Source of the DNA: Hyphomicrobiales bacterium | GTDB lineage: Bacteria > Pseudomonadota > Alphaproteobacteria > Rhizobiales > Rhizobiaceae | Direction: 5' to 3' | DNA length: 64,000 bases | NCBI GenBank assembly: GCA_900469475.1 | Contig: UBXG01000012.1 | Coordinates: 62,001 to 126,000, forward strand | Shown here: positions 43,389 to 51,341 of the stretch, piece by piece | Layout: every line of letters starts with the position of its first letter | Position numbering within the stretch: the stretch's first letter is position 1 | Notes under the pieces: model-generated | The model's database searches: none | The model's input: only the letters and a program-made list of their open reading frames with translations | What the model was told of the DNA's origin: nothing | Made by a program: the position numbers and the translations under genes

Positions 43389-43404
43389 TGTTTCACGTGA
43401 AATA
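43389..43404. promoter_or_regulatory. Outlying parS site downstream of leuB, 15 of 16 matches
   Basis: TGTTTCACGTGAAATA differs from the consensus at position 15 only. It lies about 29 kb from parB, between leuB and its terminator. Confidence 0.85.
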
Positions 43405-43427
43405 TATCAGGCTATTTCTGCCGGAGA

Positions 43428-44540
43428 TTATGCGGAGAGAGCCTTGAATTCGGCAAGGATGGCGTCACCCATTTCGGTGGTGCCGACCTGGCGGCTGCCT
43501 GGCGACATGATGTCGCCGGTACGGATGCCGCTGTCGAGTACGTTGGCGATCGCCTTTTCCAGCGCATCGGCTTCGGCAACCATGCCGAAGGAATAGCGCA
43601 AGCACATGGCGAAGGAGGCGATCATGGCAATCGGATTGGCAATGCCCTTGCCGGCGATATCGGGGGCCGAGCCATGCACGGGTTCATAGAGAGCCTTGCG
43701 CTTGCCGGTCTTTGCATCGGGGGCGCCGAGTGAGGCGGACGGCAGCATGCCGAGGGAGCCGGTGAGCATGGCGGCAACGTCGGACAGCATGTCGCCGAAG
43801 AGGTTGTCCGTCACGATGACGTCGAACTGCTTCGGCTGGCGCACGAGCTGCATGCCGCCGGCATCGGCCAGCATATGCTCGAGCTGCACGTCGGAATATT
43901 TTTCCTTATGTGTCGCGGTAACGACCTGGTTCCAGAGCACGCCCGATTTCATGACGTTACGCTTTTCCATCGAGCAGACACGGTTGTTGCGGGTGCGTGC
44001 CAGTTCAAAGGCGACGCCGGCAATGCGCTCGATCTCGTAGGTGTCGTAGACCTGGGTGTCGATACCGCGCTTCTGGCCGTTGCCAAGATCGATGATTTCC
44101 TTCGGCTCGCCGAAATACACGCCGCCGGTGAGCTCGCGCACGATGAGGATGTCGAGACCTTCGACCAGCTCCGGCTTCAGTGAAGAAGCGGATGCCAGTG
44201 CCGGATAGCAGATGGCCGGGCGCAGGTTGGCGAAGAGCTGTAGATCCTTGCGCAGGCGCAGCAGGCCTGCTTCCGGACGTACTTCGTAAGGCACGCTATC
44301 CCACTTCGGGCCGCCAACAGCGCCGAAGAGCACGGCGTCAGCCGCCATTGCCTTTGCCATGTCGGCATCGGAGATCGCCGCGCCATGCGCATCATAGGCG
44401 CTGCCGCCGACAAGGCCCTCGTCGGTGACGAAGCCGGCGTTCTTGGCCTCGTTCATGTAAGCGATGATCTTGCGAACTTCACCCATGGCCTCGGGGCCGA
44501 TGCCGTCACCCGGCAGGAGGAAAAGATTGCGCACTGTCAT
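43428..44540 (-). CDS. leuB: 3-Isopropylmalate dehydrogenase
   Basis: 370 residues. It oxidises and decarboxylates 3-isopropylmalate in leucine synthesis. N-terminal LFLLPGDGIGPEAMGEVRKI and the catalytic RELTGGVYFGEPKEI are clear, with the metal-site segment VTDNLFGDMLSDVAAMLTGSLGMLPSASLG and the nicotinamide-site EPVHGSAPDIAGKGIANPIAMI. Length is standard. leuD lies 1.3 kb upstream on the same strand with an isomerase gene between; leuC is not in the window. A terminator and then a parS site follow. Confidence 0.98.
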   Translation of the reverse strand: MTVRNLFLLPGDGIGPEAMGEVRKIIAYMNEAKNAGFVTDEGLVGGSAYDAHGAAISDADMAKAMAADAVLFGAVGGPKWDSVPYEVRPEAGLLRLRKDLQLFANLRPAICYPALASASSLKPELVEGLDILIVRELTGGVYFGEPKEIIDLGNGQKRGIDTQVYDTYEIERIAGVAFELARTRNNRVCSMEKRNVMKSGVLWNQVVTATHKEKYSDVQLEHMLADAGGMQLVRQPKQFDVIVTDNLFGDMLSDVAAMLTGSLGMLPSASLGAPDAKTGKRKALYEPVHGSAPDIAGKGIANPIAMIASFAMCLRYSFGMVAEADALEKAIANVLDSGIRTGDIMSPGSRQVGTTEMGDAILAEFKALSA

Positions 44541-44696
44541 GAGGAAGCCTCCGCGAAAGAAAAAGTTGCGGGGTTTTTAGACTTCCAAATGCGGCTTTTC
44601 AAGCGAGGAAGAGGCCGAAACGGTACGGTTTTCGGGCTTTTGAGACTGGGCACCCGCCCTTGAACCACGAGGGCGGGTGGTTTGCGTCGCTTACCC

Positions 44697-45515
44697 TTAC
44701 TCAGCCAGACCGAGCGAAGCGAGATAGGCGGCCGATGCCGGGATCTTCGACTTGTCCTTGATCTCGATGATCAGACGCGGATTGCTCTTTAGCTTGGCAA
44801 GGGCGGCAAAGACCGCGCGCCAGTGGATGTTGCCTTCGCCGAGGCTCCAGTGGCGGTCGGCATAGCCGTCGGCGTCCTGCAGGTGGACATGCTGCAGGCG
44901 GTTGCCGGCGGCATGGACGTAGTAGTCAACAGGAGGGGCGCCCGTATAGCCATGGGCGTAATGGGCATGACCGGTGTCGATCGAAACGGCGACGGCGGGT
45001 GAATTGAAGCTGTCGGCGAGGCCGACGCGGATATGAGGATCCTTGTCCTCGATGTTCTCGATGACCATGGTGAGCCCGATGTCTTCGGCGCGCTTGACGG
45101 CTTCTTTCAGCGTCAGATGCGTGTATTCGATGATCTTTTCGCGCTCGCCCTTGTTGTTGTCGAGGTTGTTGTAGGACCACGACGTATAGGGGCTATGGAT
45201 GACCATCTGCGTGGCGCCGATATTGGCGCAGACGTCGAGCGCCTGCAGCAGGCGCTTGGTGACGACGGCGCGGACGTCCGGGTCCTGCGAGGCGATGACA
45301 AAACCCCAGAACGGGCCGTGGATACCGAGGCGACCCTGATGGCCGTCGAGCAGCTTGCGGGCGCGCTCGGCCAGCGGAGCCCAATCGCCGTTGAGGATTT
45401 CGGCTTCGACAAAGCTCTGCAGCTCCAGATCGCGCGGCTTTTCGAGCAGCCAGTTGCGATGAATTTCGACGTCGTCGAGCGTCATGGCGGCGCCGACAAT
45501 GGGAAGGGAGGTCAT
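44697..45515 (-). CDS. Sugar phosphate isomerase/epimerase-like TIM-barrel protein
   Basis: 272 residues of the xylose isomerase-like TIM-barrel superfamily. Probable metal ligands occur in the expected strands: IHGPFWGF, MVIHSPY, VIENIED, SIDTGHAHYAHG, QHVHLQDADG and IIEIKD. Members include sugar isomerases, epimerases and inosose dehydratases; the substrate here is unknown. It sits between leuD and leuB, which have no obvious link to it. GGGAAGGGAGG precedes the ATG. Confidence 0.86.
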   Translation of the reverse strand: MTSLPIVGAAMTLDDVEIHRNWLLEKPRDLELQSFVEAEILNGDWAPLAERARKLLDGHQGRLGIHGPFWGFVIASQDPDVRAVVTKRLLQALDVCANIGATQMVIHSPYTSWSYNNLDNNKGEREKIIEYTHLTLKEAVKRAEDIGLTMVIENIEDKDPHIRVGLADSFNSPAVAVSIDTGHAHYAHGYTGAPPVDYYVHAAGNRLQHVHLQDADGYADRHWSLGEGNIHWRAVFAALAKLKSNPRLIIEIKDKSKIPASAAYLASLGLAE

Positions 45516-45696
45516 GAAGGGGCTCCATTGCGTGGAGAAAATTTAAGGGTGGGAGAGACGGCCCGAAGGATCTCGGCGGTCTGTATGGACCTCCTTCTTG
45601 TCGATCATATTACAGCGGGCGGGAAAGACGGCGTCTGAGCTATTTTCGCGGGATTTGCGGTCTCCGCTCCTGGGCTGTGATAATTGCGGGATAGTC

Positions 45697-45722
45697 CCCT
45701 CTCCCCGCAGGCGGGGAGAGGG
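45697..45722. repeat. Short GC palindrome between leuD and the isomerase gene
   Basis: CCCTCTCCCCGC and GCGGGGAGAGGG are perfect 12-base arms separated by two bases. This type is widespread in rhizobial intergenic DNA. A related CCCTC...GAGGG segment occurs inside dnaE2 at 54716-54734. Confidence 0.85.
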
Positions 45723-45742
45723 AGTCTATTATGCCCGGCATG

Positions 45743-45770
45743 AAAAAAGCCGGGCGCGAGGCCCGGCTTC
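45743..45770 (-). terminator. Intrinsic terminator of leuD
   Basis: On the minus strand GAAGCCGGGC, loop CTCGC, GCCCGGCTTTTTTC gives a strong stem with a T-run. Confidence 0.9.
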
Positions 45771-45796
45771 GAAACATGCGATAAACGAAAGACCGA

Positions 45797-46405
45797 TCAG
45801 GCAGCCCAGGGGCGCGATGCGGCGTTCGTCTTTTCGAAATCGCTGATCGCGGAGGATTTTTCCAGCGTCAAGCCGATATCGTCGAGGCCGTTCAGCAGGC
45901 AGTGACGCTTGAATTCGTCGAGTTCGAACTTCAGCGAGCCGCCGTCCGGGCCAGTGATCTCGAGGTTTTCCAGATCGACCGTCAGAATGGCGTTGGAGCC
46001 GCGCGAGGCGTCGTCCATCAGTTTGTCGAGCTCTTCCTGGCTGACCTTGATCGGCAGGATGCCGTTCTTGAAGCAGTTGTTGTAGAAGATGTCAGCGAAG
46101 CTGGTCGAAATAACGCAGCGGATGCCGAAATCGAGAAGCGCCCAGGGAGCATGCTCACGCGAGGAGCCGCAGCCGAAATTATCGCCGGCGACAAGGATCT
46201 TGGCATTCTGATAGGCCGGCTTGTTCAGCACGAAATCTTCGTTCGGCGTTCCGTCTTCATTGTAGCGGGCTTCAGCGAAGAGGCCCTTGCCGAGACCCGT
46301 GCGCTTGATGGTCTTCAGGTAATCCTTCGGGATGATCATGTCGGTATCGACATTGACGACCGGGAGGGGTGCTGCGACACCGGTCAATTTCACGAACTTG
46401 TCCAT
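45797..46405 (-). CDS. leuD: 3-Isopropylmalate dehydratase small subunit
   Basis: 202 residues from the ATG at 46405; the extra upstream codons to 46459 are not part of the family, and AGGA lies before 46405. With LeuC it isomerises 2- to 3-isopropylmalate. Motifs: N-terminal NVDTDMIIPKDYLKT and GDNFGCGSSREHAPWALLDFGIRCVISTSFADIFYNNCFKNGILPI, the swivelling-domain signature. It is followed by a strong terminator. leuC is not in view, so the pathway genes are scattered, as in other Rhizobiaceae. Confidence 0.97.
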   Translation of the reverse strand: MDKFVKLTGVAAPLPVVNVDTDMIIPKDYLKTIKRTGLGKGLFAEARYNEDGTPNEDFVLNKPAYQNAKILVAGDNFGCGSSREHAPWALLDFGIRCVISTSFADIFYNNCFKNGILPIKVSQEELDKLMDDASRGSNAILTVDLENLEITGPDGGSLKFELDEFKRHCLLNGLDDIGLTLEKSSAISDFEKTNAASRPWAA

Positions 46406-46591
46406 GGGGGTCCTGCCTTCATTCTCGTCTAAGCACGAATTATCCTGCCAATAGAGCAAATCCGGCCCGAAATGAAGGGAAATCTTGGAAATGCTCTAAA
46501 ACGCGGCGCTTTGGGTCGTGGTGCCCTTCAGGACGAGGCCTGATCGCACACATAGGCCCGCCGGATAGACCACCCTGCCCTGCTTTCAATC

Positions 46592-46828
46592 CTAGAGGTC
46601 GATGATCGTGCCGCGACCGTCGTTCCAGATGCGCATTTCGCGCTGGCCGTTCGTCTTCGCCTTGGCGTGCACCGGGGCCGGCTTCATGCGCAGCGAAATC
46701 GCGCGGGCTGCCATCAGCACGGTAAGGATAGCGCCGACGGCGAGCGTGACCGAAACGGTAAACAGCGCCATGGCTGCAAACACGGTGATACCGGCAAGTG
46801 CGATGAACAGGGAACGAATATTCTGCAT
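46592..46828 (-). CDS. Small hypothetical membrane protein
   Basis: 78 residues. I do not recognise a named family. Two hydrophobic segments are present at about 5-22 and 24-42 (LFIALAGITVFAAMALFTVSVTLAVGAILTVLMAARAI), followed by a basic, polar tail that ends WNDGRGTIIDL. GAGAGG occurs about ten bases before the ATG, and codon usage is similar to nearby genes, so it is probably translated. It stands alone between leuD and the CoA-lyase gene. Confidence 0.65.
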   Translation of the reverse strand: MQNIRSLFIALAGITVFAAMALFTVSVTLAVGAILTVLMAARAISLRMKPAPVHAKAKTNGQREMRIWNDGRGTIIDL

Positions 46829-46939
46829 GGTCGAGACCTCTCTACATCAAGCAATGTGGCCCTCATGATTGTCATCTGCAAGAGGAGCATGGCTTTTTGT
46901 TGACTTGCCTGCCGATTAAAAGCGCGGCAAAACGGCACA

Positions 46940-47884
46940 ATGAGCCAATCTGCGAGCCAAAACCCCTCGTCCCGTCCCGCCCGTCTGCGCCGCTCGGTCT
47001 TGAGCGTTCCCGCGATCAACCGACGCGCGCTGGACAAGCTTTCGAGCCTCGAATGCGACGCGGTCATTTTCGATCTCGAGGATTCGGTTTCGCCGGAGAA
47101 AAAGGCCGAGGCGCGGGAGAATCTCCGGGCCTTCTTTGCGGTCTCGCCGCTTCCCGGCAAGGAGCGGATCATCCGTATCAATGCGCTCTCCTCCAATTTC
47201 GGTGCCGATGACCTGGCGCTGGTTACGGAGCTGGAGCCGGATGCGGTGTTGCTGCCGAAGGTGGACGAACCGCAGGACGTAAGCGATGTCAGTGACCGGC
47301 TTGCTGAAGCCGATGCACCGGAAGACTTGCGTATCTGGGCCATGATCGAGACGCCGCGCGGCATCCTGAATGCGGCCGCGATCGCCGAAGCTGGGCGCAC
47401 GGCAGGAAGCCGGCTCGATTGTTTCGTCGTCGGTCTCAACGACCTCAGAAAGGAAACGGGCGTTCTGCCGCAGCCCGGTCGCCCCTATCTCGTGCCCTGG
47501 CTGATGCAGGTGATATTGGCCGTCAGCGCTTACGGCCTTGAGGCGATCGACAGCGTCTTCAACGATTTCAGGGATGCTGAAGCATTTGAGGCCGAATGTG
47601 GCCAGGGTGTCGCCATGGGCTTTGCCGGCAAGATGCTGATCCACCCAAACCAGATCGAGGCGGCCAACCGGCATTTCGGCCCGGCTGAGGCTGCCATTGC
47701 CGAGGCCGAAGCCATCATTGCGGCTTTTGCCGAAACGAGCGCCGCCACTCTCAATGTCGTGAACCTTGGCGGGCGCATGGTGGAGCGGCTGCACCTTGTC
47801 CAGGCGGAAAGACTCATTCATAAAGCTCGCCTGATCGAACAGCGCTCTTCGGGCACGACAGCGGCGCCCCGCACCGAGGTCTGA
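46940..47884 (+). CDS. CitE-like CoA ester lyase (HpcH/HpaI aldolase family)
   Basis: 314 residues. The HpcH/HpaI-type TIM barrel is seen with RRSVLSVPAINRRALDKLSSLECDAVIFDLEDSVSPEKK at the start, the conserved E and D that bind Mg2+ in MIETPRGILNA and GLNDL, and the C-terminal GKMLIHPNQIEAAN. Relatives include citrate lyase beta subunit, malyl-CoA and beta-methylmalyl-CoA lyases. No citrate lyase alpha or gamma genes are nearby, so a stand-alone CoA-ester lyase is more probable. A DUF1737 gene follows 37 bases later. Confidence 0.88.
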   Translation: MSQSASQNPSSRPARLRRSVLSVPAINRRALDKLSSLECDAVIFDLEDSVSPEKKAEARENLRAFFAVSPLPGKERIIRINALSSNFGADDLALVTELEPDAVLLPKVDEPQDVSDVSDRLAEADAPEDLRIWAMIETPRGILNAAAIAEAGRTAGSRLDCFVVGLNDLRKETGVLPQPGRPYLVPWLMQVILAVSAYGLEAIDSVFNDFRDAEAFEAECGQGVAMGFAGKMLIHPNQIEAANRHFGPAEAAIAEAEAIIAAFAETSAATLNVVNLGGRMVERLHLVQAERLIHKARLIEQRSSGTTAAPRTEV

Positions 47885-47921
47885 CCGTCGAATTGCCCGG
47901 CCAAATACGAAAGATGCCCTA

Positions 47922-48128
47922 ATGAAACTCTACCGCTTCCTCACCGGCCCCGATGACGCTTCCTTCTGCCACAAGGTCAGTGCGGCGCTGAACAAGGGCT
48001 GGGAGCTATACGGCTCGCCGACCTATGGCTTCAATTCTGCAAGCGGGCGTATGGAATGCGGCCAAGCCGTCGTCAAGGACGTCGCCGGCAAGGATTACGA
48101 TCCGGATATGAAGCTTTCGGAGCAGTAA
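47922..48128 (+). CDS. DUF1737 family protein
   Basis: 68 residues. The DUF1737 pattern is visible: LYRFLTGPDDASFCHKVSAALNKGWELYGSPTYGFNSASGRMECGQAVVKD. This small domain is found in many alphaproteobacteria as a stand-alone protein; its function is unknown. It resembles proteins with a compact beta-rich fold that measure about 65 residues. It follows the CoA-lyase gene on the same strand, suggesting cotranscription. Confidence 0.86.
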   Translation: MKLYRFLTGPDDASFCHKVSAALNKGWELYGSPTYGFNSASGRMECGQAVVKDVAGKDYDPDMKLSEQ

Positions 48129-48177
48129 GCCGTAACTGAAGTTCTTCGCCCAGGTTGTCTTACGATCGGGGTTGGTA

Positions 48178-48615
48178 TTACCGATCCGTCGCTTCCTCAG
48201 CACTTTCCTCAATACGCTCCATGTCCTCGTCGCTCAGGCCGAAATGGTGGCCGATCTCGTGGATCAGGACATGGGTAATGATGTCGCCGAGAGTTTCGTC
48301 GTTCTCGGCCCAATAGTCGATGATCGGCCGGCGATAGAGGCGGATCTTATTGGGCATATCGCCGGTCTGGGCGGTAAAGCGCTCCGAGATGCCGCGACCT
48401 TCGAAAAGGCCGAGCAGGTCGAAGGGGGTTTCCAGCGCCATATCCTCGAACACTTCGTCATCCGGGAAATCCTCGATGAGAATGACGAGGTTGCCGGTGA
48501 GCGAGCGGAATTCTTCCGGCAGGTGGCTGTAAGCCTCCATTGCCAGGGATTCGAATGTGCTGATGGAGGGAGAATGGCGATCCCGCCAATCTTCGCTCTG
48601 GTCAACGCGAGCCAT
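48178..48615 (-). CDS. Minimal zincin-like metallopeptidase family protein
   Basis: 145 residues. The zinc motif HEIGHHFGLSDEDMERIE (HExxHxxGxxxxD) lies near the C-terminus. The preceding DPFDLLGLFEGR-like segment (TPFDLLGLFEGRGISERF), IRLYRRPIIDYW and GDIITHVLIHEIGHH identify the DUF1025-type metallopeptidase family, sometimes called possibl_zn-peptidase. No signal peptide is present. Substrate and role are unknown. It converges with the DUF1737 gene. Confidence 0.87.
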   Translation of the reverse strand: MARVDQSEDWRDRHSPSISTFESLAMEAYSHLPEEFRSLTGNLVILIEDFPDDEVFEDMALETPFDLLGLFEGRGISERFTAQTGDMPNKIRLYRRPIIDYWAENDETLGDIITHVLIHEIGHHFGLSDEDMERIEESAEEATDR

Positions 48616-48674
48616 GAATATTCCTTCCTTGGCTGGTCATATAGAGACTTTGCGCTGCTTTTACGAGAGCGGAA

Positions 48675-48787
48675 TAGAGCGTGATGCCGAAAAGTGTTTG
48701 AGCGGTTTTCGATCGACATCATGCTCTACTTTTTTGATTCTAGAGCGGATTCGGATTTTCGGGCGACAGACCGAAATCATCTGGCTC
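48675..48787. repeat. Mosaic intergenic repeat, copy 2 (RIME-like)
   Basis: This copy is homologous, in inverted orientation, to 33492-33605. It is built from the inverted repeat AGAGCGTGATGCCG...CATCATGCTCT followed by a second palindromic block. It lies between the metallopeptidase gene and the SOS promoter of imuA. Confidence 0.85.
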
Positions 48788-48851
48788 GGTTCACAGGAAT
48801 ATTTTCTTATGAAATGGTGTTGACTCTTTCTCCAAGCTCTGGAATCCATAA

Positions 48852-48866
48852 GAACATAACAGGAAC
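48852..48866. promoter_or_regulatory. LexA-binding SOS box of imuA-imuB-dnaE2
   Basis: GAAC-ATAACAG-GAAC fits exactly the alphaproteobacterial LexA box (GTTC-N7-GTTC on the other strand). It sits 24 bases before the imuA ATG, where LexA would block transcription. Confidence 0.93.
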
Positions 48867-48889
48867 ATTATCGATCTGGAGTGAACGTC

Positions 48890-49870
48890 ATGGCCGAGGC
48901 TGCCGTGGCGCGGGAAACGCTTTTTGCCCTGCGTGAAACCATTGCCCGACTGGAAGGCAGGCCGATCCCGGCACTGGCAGCCTCGGCGCATGAGGCTTTG
49001 GCAGACAAGCCGGTGAGAGAGGCGATAGGTATTGCGAAATCCCTGCCTACTGAGCCTACGCTTGAACAGTCGCTCCTTCAGATCGGGGTCGATGAGCTCG
49101 ATGCGGCGCTGCAAGGCGGTTTGCCGCTCGATGCGCTGACGGAAATCCGCTCGCTCGGCCTGCGCGATGCCGGGGCGGCGAGCGGCTTTGCCCTTGCGCT
49201 TGCGGCGAGACTGTATACGCGAGCATCGGATAAGACCGCGGCTAAGTCTCCGGTCCTATGGATCGGCGATACGGTGGCAACGATGGAGGCAGGCCTGCCC
49301 TATGCCATCGGCATCGGCGATTTCGGGCTGGAGCCTCAGGCTCTCCTGCAGGCGTCGCCGCGCAAGCTCGACGATGCGCTCTGGGTGGCGGAAGCAGCCC
49401 TTGGCAGTGCTGCTTTTGCCGTCGTCATTCTGGAAGTGCGCGGCAATCCCGCCCGTTTCGGTCTGACCGAAAGCCGGCGGCTGGCGCTGAGGGCCAAGGC
49501 GGCGGGACGGCCCTTGTTTCTGTTGCGACAGGGAGGCGAGGAGGAAGCAAGCAGCGCCCTCTTCCGCTTTTCCGTCGAACCCGCGCCGGCACAGGCGCGG
49601 CCCCTGCCGGACGGATCGGTGCTTGGCGGCAGCATCGGTCACCCGGCTTTTCGTCTGACCTTGGAAAAGAGCCGCAACCCGGCGCCTCTTTCCATAACCC
49701 TGGAGTGGAATGCCCATGACCGCCGCTTTGCCCCTGTCTCCGATGTTCAGTACCCCGCCTTTCCCGGCGAACACGCAGCGCATTCTGGCGCTGACCTTCC
49801 CGCATCTGCCGACCGATCGGATCGCGCGCAAGCGCTGGGGTCTGTCCTGGCGTTCGACAGGCAGGCTTGA
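48890..49870 (+). CDS. imuA: SOS mutagenesis protein ImuA
   Basis: 326 residues from the ATG at 48890, which has GGAG eight bases upstream; a GTG three codons earlier is less likely. ImuA is a RecA/SulA-like protein needed with ImuB and DnaE2 for damage-induced mutagenesis. It has IGVDELDAALQGGLPLDALTEIRSLG at about 65-90, as in the family, but no evident Walker A, then LWIGDTVATMEAGLPYAIGIGDFGL. The C-terminal about 53 residues lie in DNA shared with imuB in another frame. A LexA box stands directly upstream. Confidence 0.93.
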   Translation: MAEAAVARETLFALRETIARLEGRPIPALAASAHEALADKPVREAIGIAKSLPTEPTLEQSLLQIGVDELDAALQGGLPLDALTEIRSLGLRDAGAASGFALALAARLYTRASDKTAAKSPVLWIGDTVATMEAGLPYAIGIGDFGLEPQALLQASPRKLDDALWVAEAALGSAAFAVVILEVRGNPARFGLTESRRLALRAKAAGRPLFLLRQGGEEEASSALFRFSVEPAPAQARPLPDGSVLGGSIGHPAFRLTLEKSRNPAPLSITLEWNAHDRRFAPVSDVQYPAFPGEHAAHSGADLPASADRSDRAQALGSVLAFDRQA

Positions 49871-51341
49871 AGCGCCGCCGCTTGCCTGTGCCGGCAAGCT
49901 CAACAATGCCATGCGGCTGACTGCGCTCAATGAACGGGCTGAAATGATCGGCCTGAAGCAGGGTCAGGGCGTGGCCGAGGCAAAGGCGATCTGTCCTGAT
50001 CTCGATGTCGTTGAGGAGGATCCGGTCGCGGATCGCAAGCTTCTGGAAGCGATCGCCGACTGGTGCGACCGCTATACGCCGCTGGTGGCGATCGACGGCA
50101 AGGATGGCCTTTTTCTCGATATTACCGGCTGCGCCCATCTTTTCGGCGGCGAAGAGGCGCTGCTCGAGGATATCTTGATTCGGATTTCCCGACTGGGCTT
50201 CGATGTGCGCGGCGCCATTTCCTCTGCGCCCGGCCTCTCCTGGGCCGTCGCCCGCTTTGACGAGAGCCGCATCGTTCCGCCCGAAGCCATGGAAGAGGCA
50301 CTGGCACCGCTGCCGGTTGCATGTCTTCGGCTTGGCGAGGAGATTGTCGCCGCTTTGCAGAAGATGGGCCTGAAGCAGGTCGGCGACCTTCTGGCAGCAC
50401 CGCGTGCGCCGCTTGCCCGCCGTTTCGGTGCGCAGCTAATGTTGCGGCTCGATCAGGCTGTCGGCCTCGTCGAGGAACCGATTTCGCCGCGTCGCCCGGT
50501 CGCGCAATTGTCAGCCGAGCGCCGGCTTGCCGAGCCGGTGCAGGCGGAAGAGGATATTCTTCACCTTGCCCGCCAGCTTGCCGAAACCCTGAAGCCGGGG
50601 CTGGAGGCGCGCGGCGTCGGCGGCCGTTCCTTCGAGCTTCTGCTTTTCCGGGTGGATGGGGCGGTTTTCCGCATCGCGGCCGGCGCATCGCAGCCGCTGC
50701 GGGAGCCGAACCGGATCGCCAGCCTGTTCACGGAGCGCTTCGGCGCCATTCATGACGATCTCGATGTCGGTTACGGTTTCGAAATCATCCGCCTCAATGT
50801 GCTTCAGCATGCGCCCTTCGATGCCATGCAAGGCGATTTTGTCGGAGAAGACCGCCAGGAAGGATCTCTTGCCGCCTTTGTGGATCGTGTGGCCGCCCGG
50901 CTGGGGCGGGACTGTCTGCAAGGGTTCGAGCTGCGGCAGAGCCATATCCCTGAGCGGGCCGTGCGGCCGCTGCCGGCCATGGCTATCCTCGCCTCGAAGC
51001 GGCGCACAGGTAAGGAGGATGCCGGCCATCATGGTTTCTTCCGCGGCGAACGGCCGCTCCGGCTGTTTCGTATGCCGGAGCTGGTCGAAACCATTGCTGC
51101 CGAAGTGCCCGACGGCCCTCCCCGGCAGTTCCGCTGGCGGCGGGTGATGCATCGGGTCAGCCGGGCCGAAGGGCCGGAGCGGCTTTCGGCGGAATGGTGG
51201 GTCGAGGAAAAGGAAGAGCCTGCCCGCGATTATTTCCAGGTCGAGGATGAGGAGGGCCATCGTTTCTGGCTGTTCCGCAAGGGGCTCTATGGCCGAGTCG
51301 GCACAACGCCGGATTGGTACATGCACGGGGTCTTCGCATGA
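49710..51341 (+). CDS. imuB: Y-family polymerase-like protein ImuB
   Basis: 543 residues from ATG at 49710 (a second ATG at 49716 has better spacing to GGAG). ImuB is an inactive Y-family polymerase relative that bridges ImuA, DnaE2 and the beta clamp. The N-terminal LALTFPHLPTDRIARKRWG replaces the catalytic acidic motif of active DinB enzymes. The fold is still clear in VAIDGKDGLFLDITGCAHLFGGEEALLEDI and VRGAISSAPGLSWAVARF. The C-terminal part contains PLRLFRMPELVE. It overlaps imuA by 161 bases and dnaE2 by four (ATGA). Confidence 0.94.
   Translation: MPMTAALPLSPMFSTPPFPANTQRILALTFPHLPTDRIARKRWGLSWRSTGRLEAPPLACAGKLNNAMRLTALNERAEMIGLKQGQGVAEAKAICPDLDVVEEDPVADRKLLEAIADWCDRYTPLVAIDGKDGLFLDITGCAHLFGGEEALLEDILIRISRLGFDVRGAISSAPGLSWAVARFDESRIVPPEAMEEALAPLPVACLRLGEEIVAALQKMGLKQVGDLLAAPRAPLARRFGAQLMLRLDQAVGLVEEPISPRRPVAQLSAERRLAEPVQAEEDILHLARQLAETLKPGLEARGVGGRSFELLLFRVDGAVFRIAAGASQPLREPNRIASLFTERFGAIHDDLDVGYGFEIIRLNVLQHAPFDAMQGDFVGEDRQEGSLAAFVDRVAARLGRDCLQGFELRQSHIPERAVRPLPAMAILASKRRTGKEDAGHHGFFRGERPLRLFRMPELVETIAAEVPDGPPRQFRWRRVMHRVSRAEGPERLSAEWWVEEKEEPARDYFQVEDEEGHRFWLFRKGLYGRVGTTPDWYMHGVFA

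Noticed and set aside
44651..44679. CACCCGCCC...GGGCGGGTG hairpin after the isomerase gene, a possible terminator.
   Set aside because: The stem is good but no T-run follows on the minus strand, so it was not listed as a terminator.
50511..51326. Leftward open frame of 271 codons within imuB.
   Set aside because: It is entirely inside imuB and lacks a recognisable domain.
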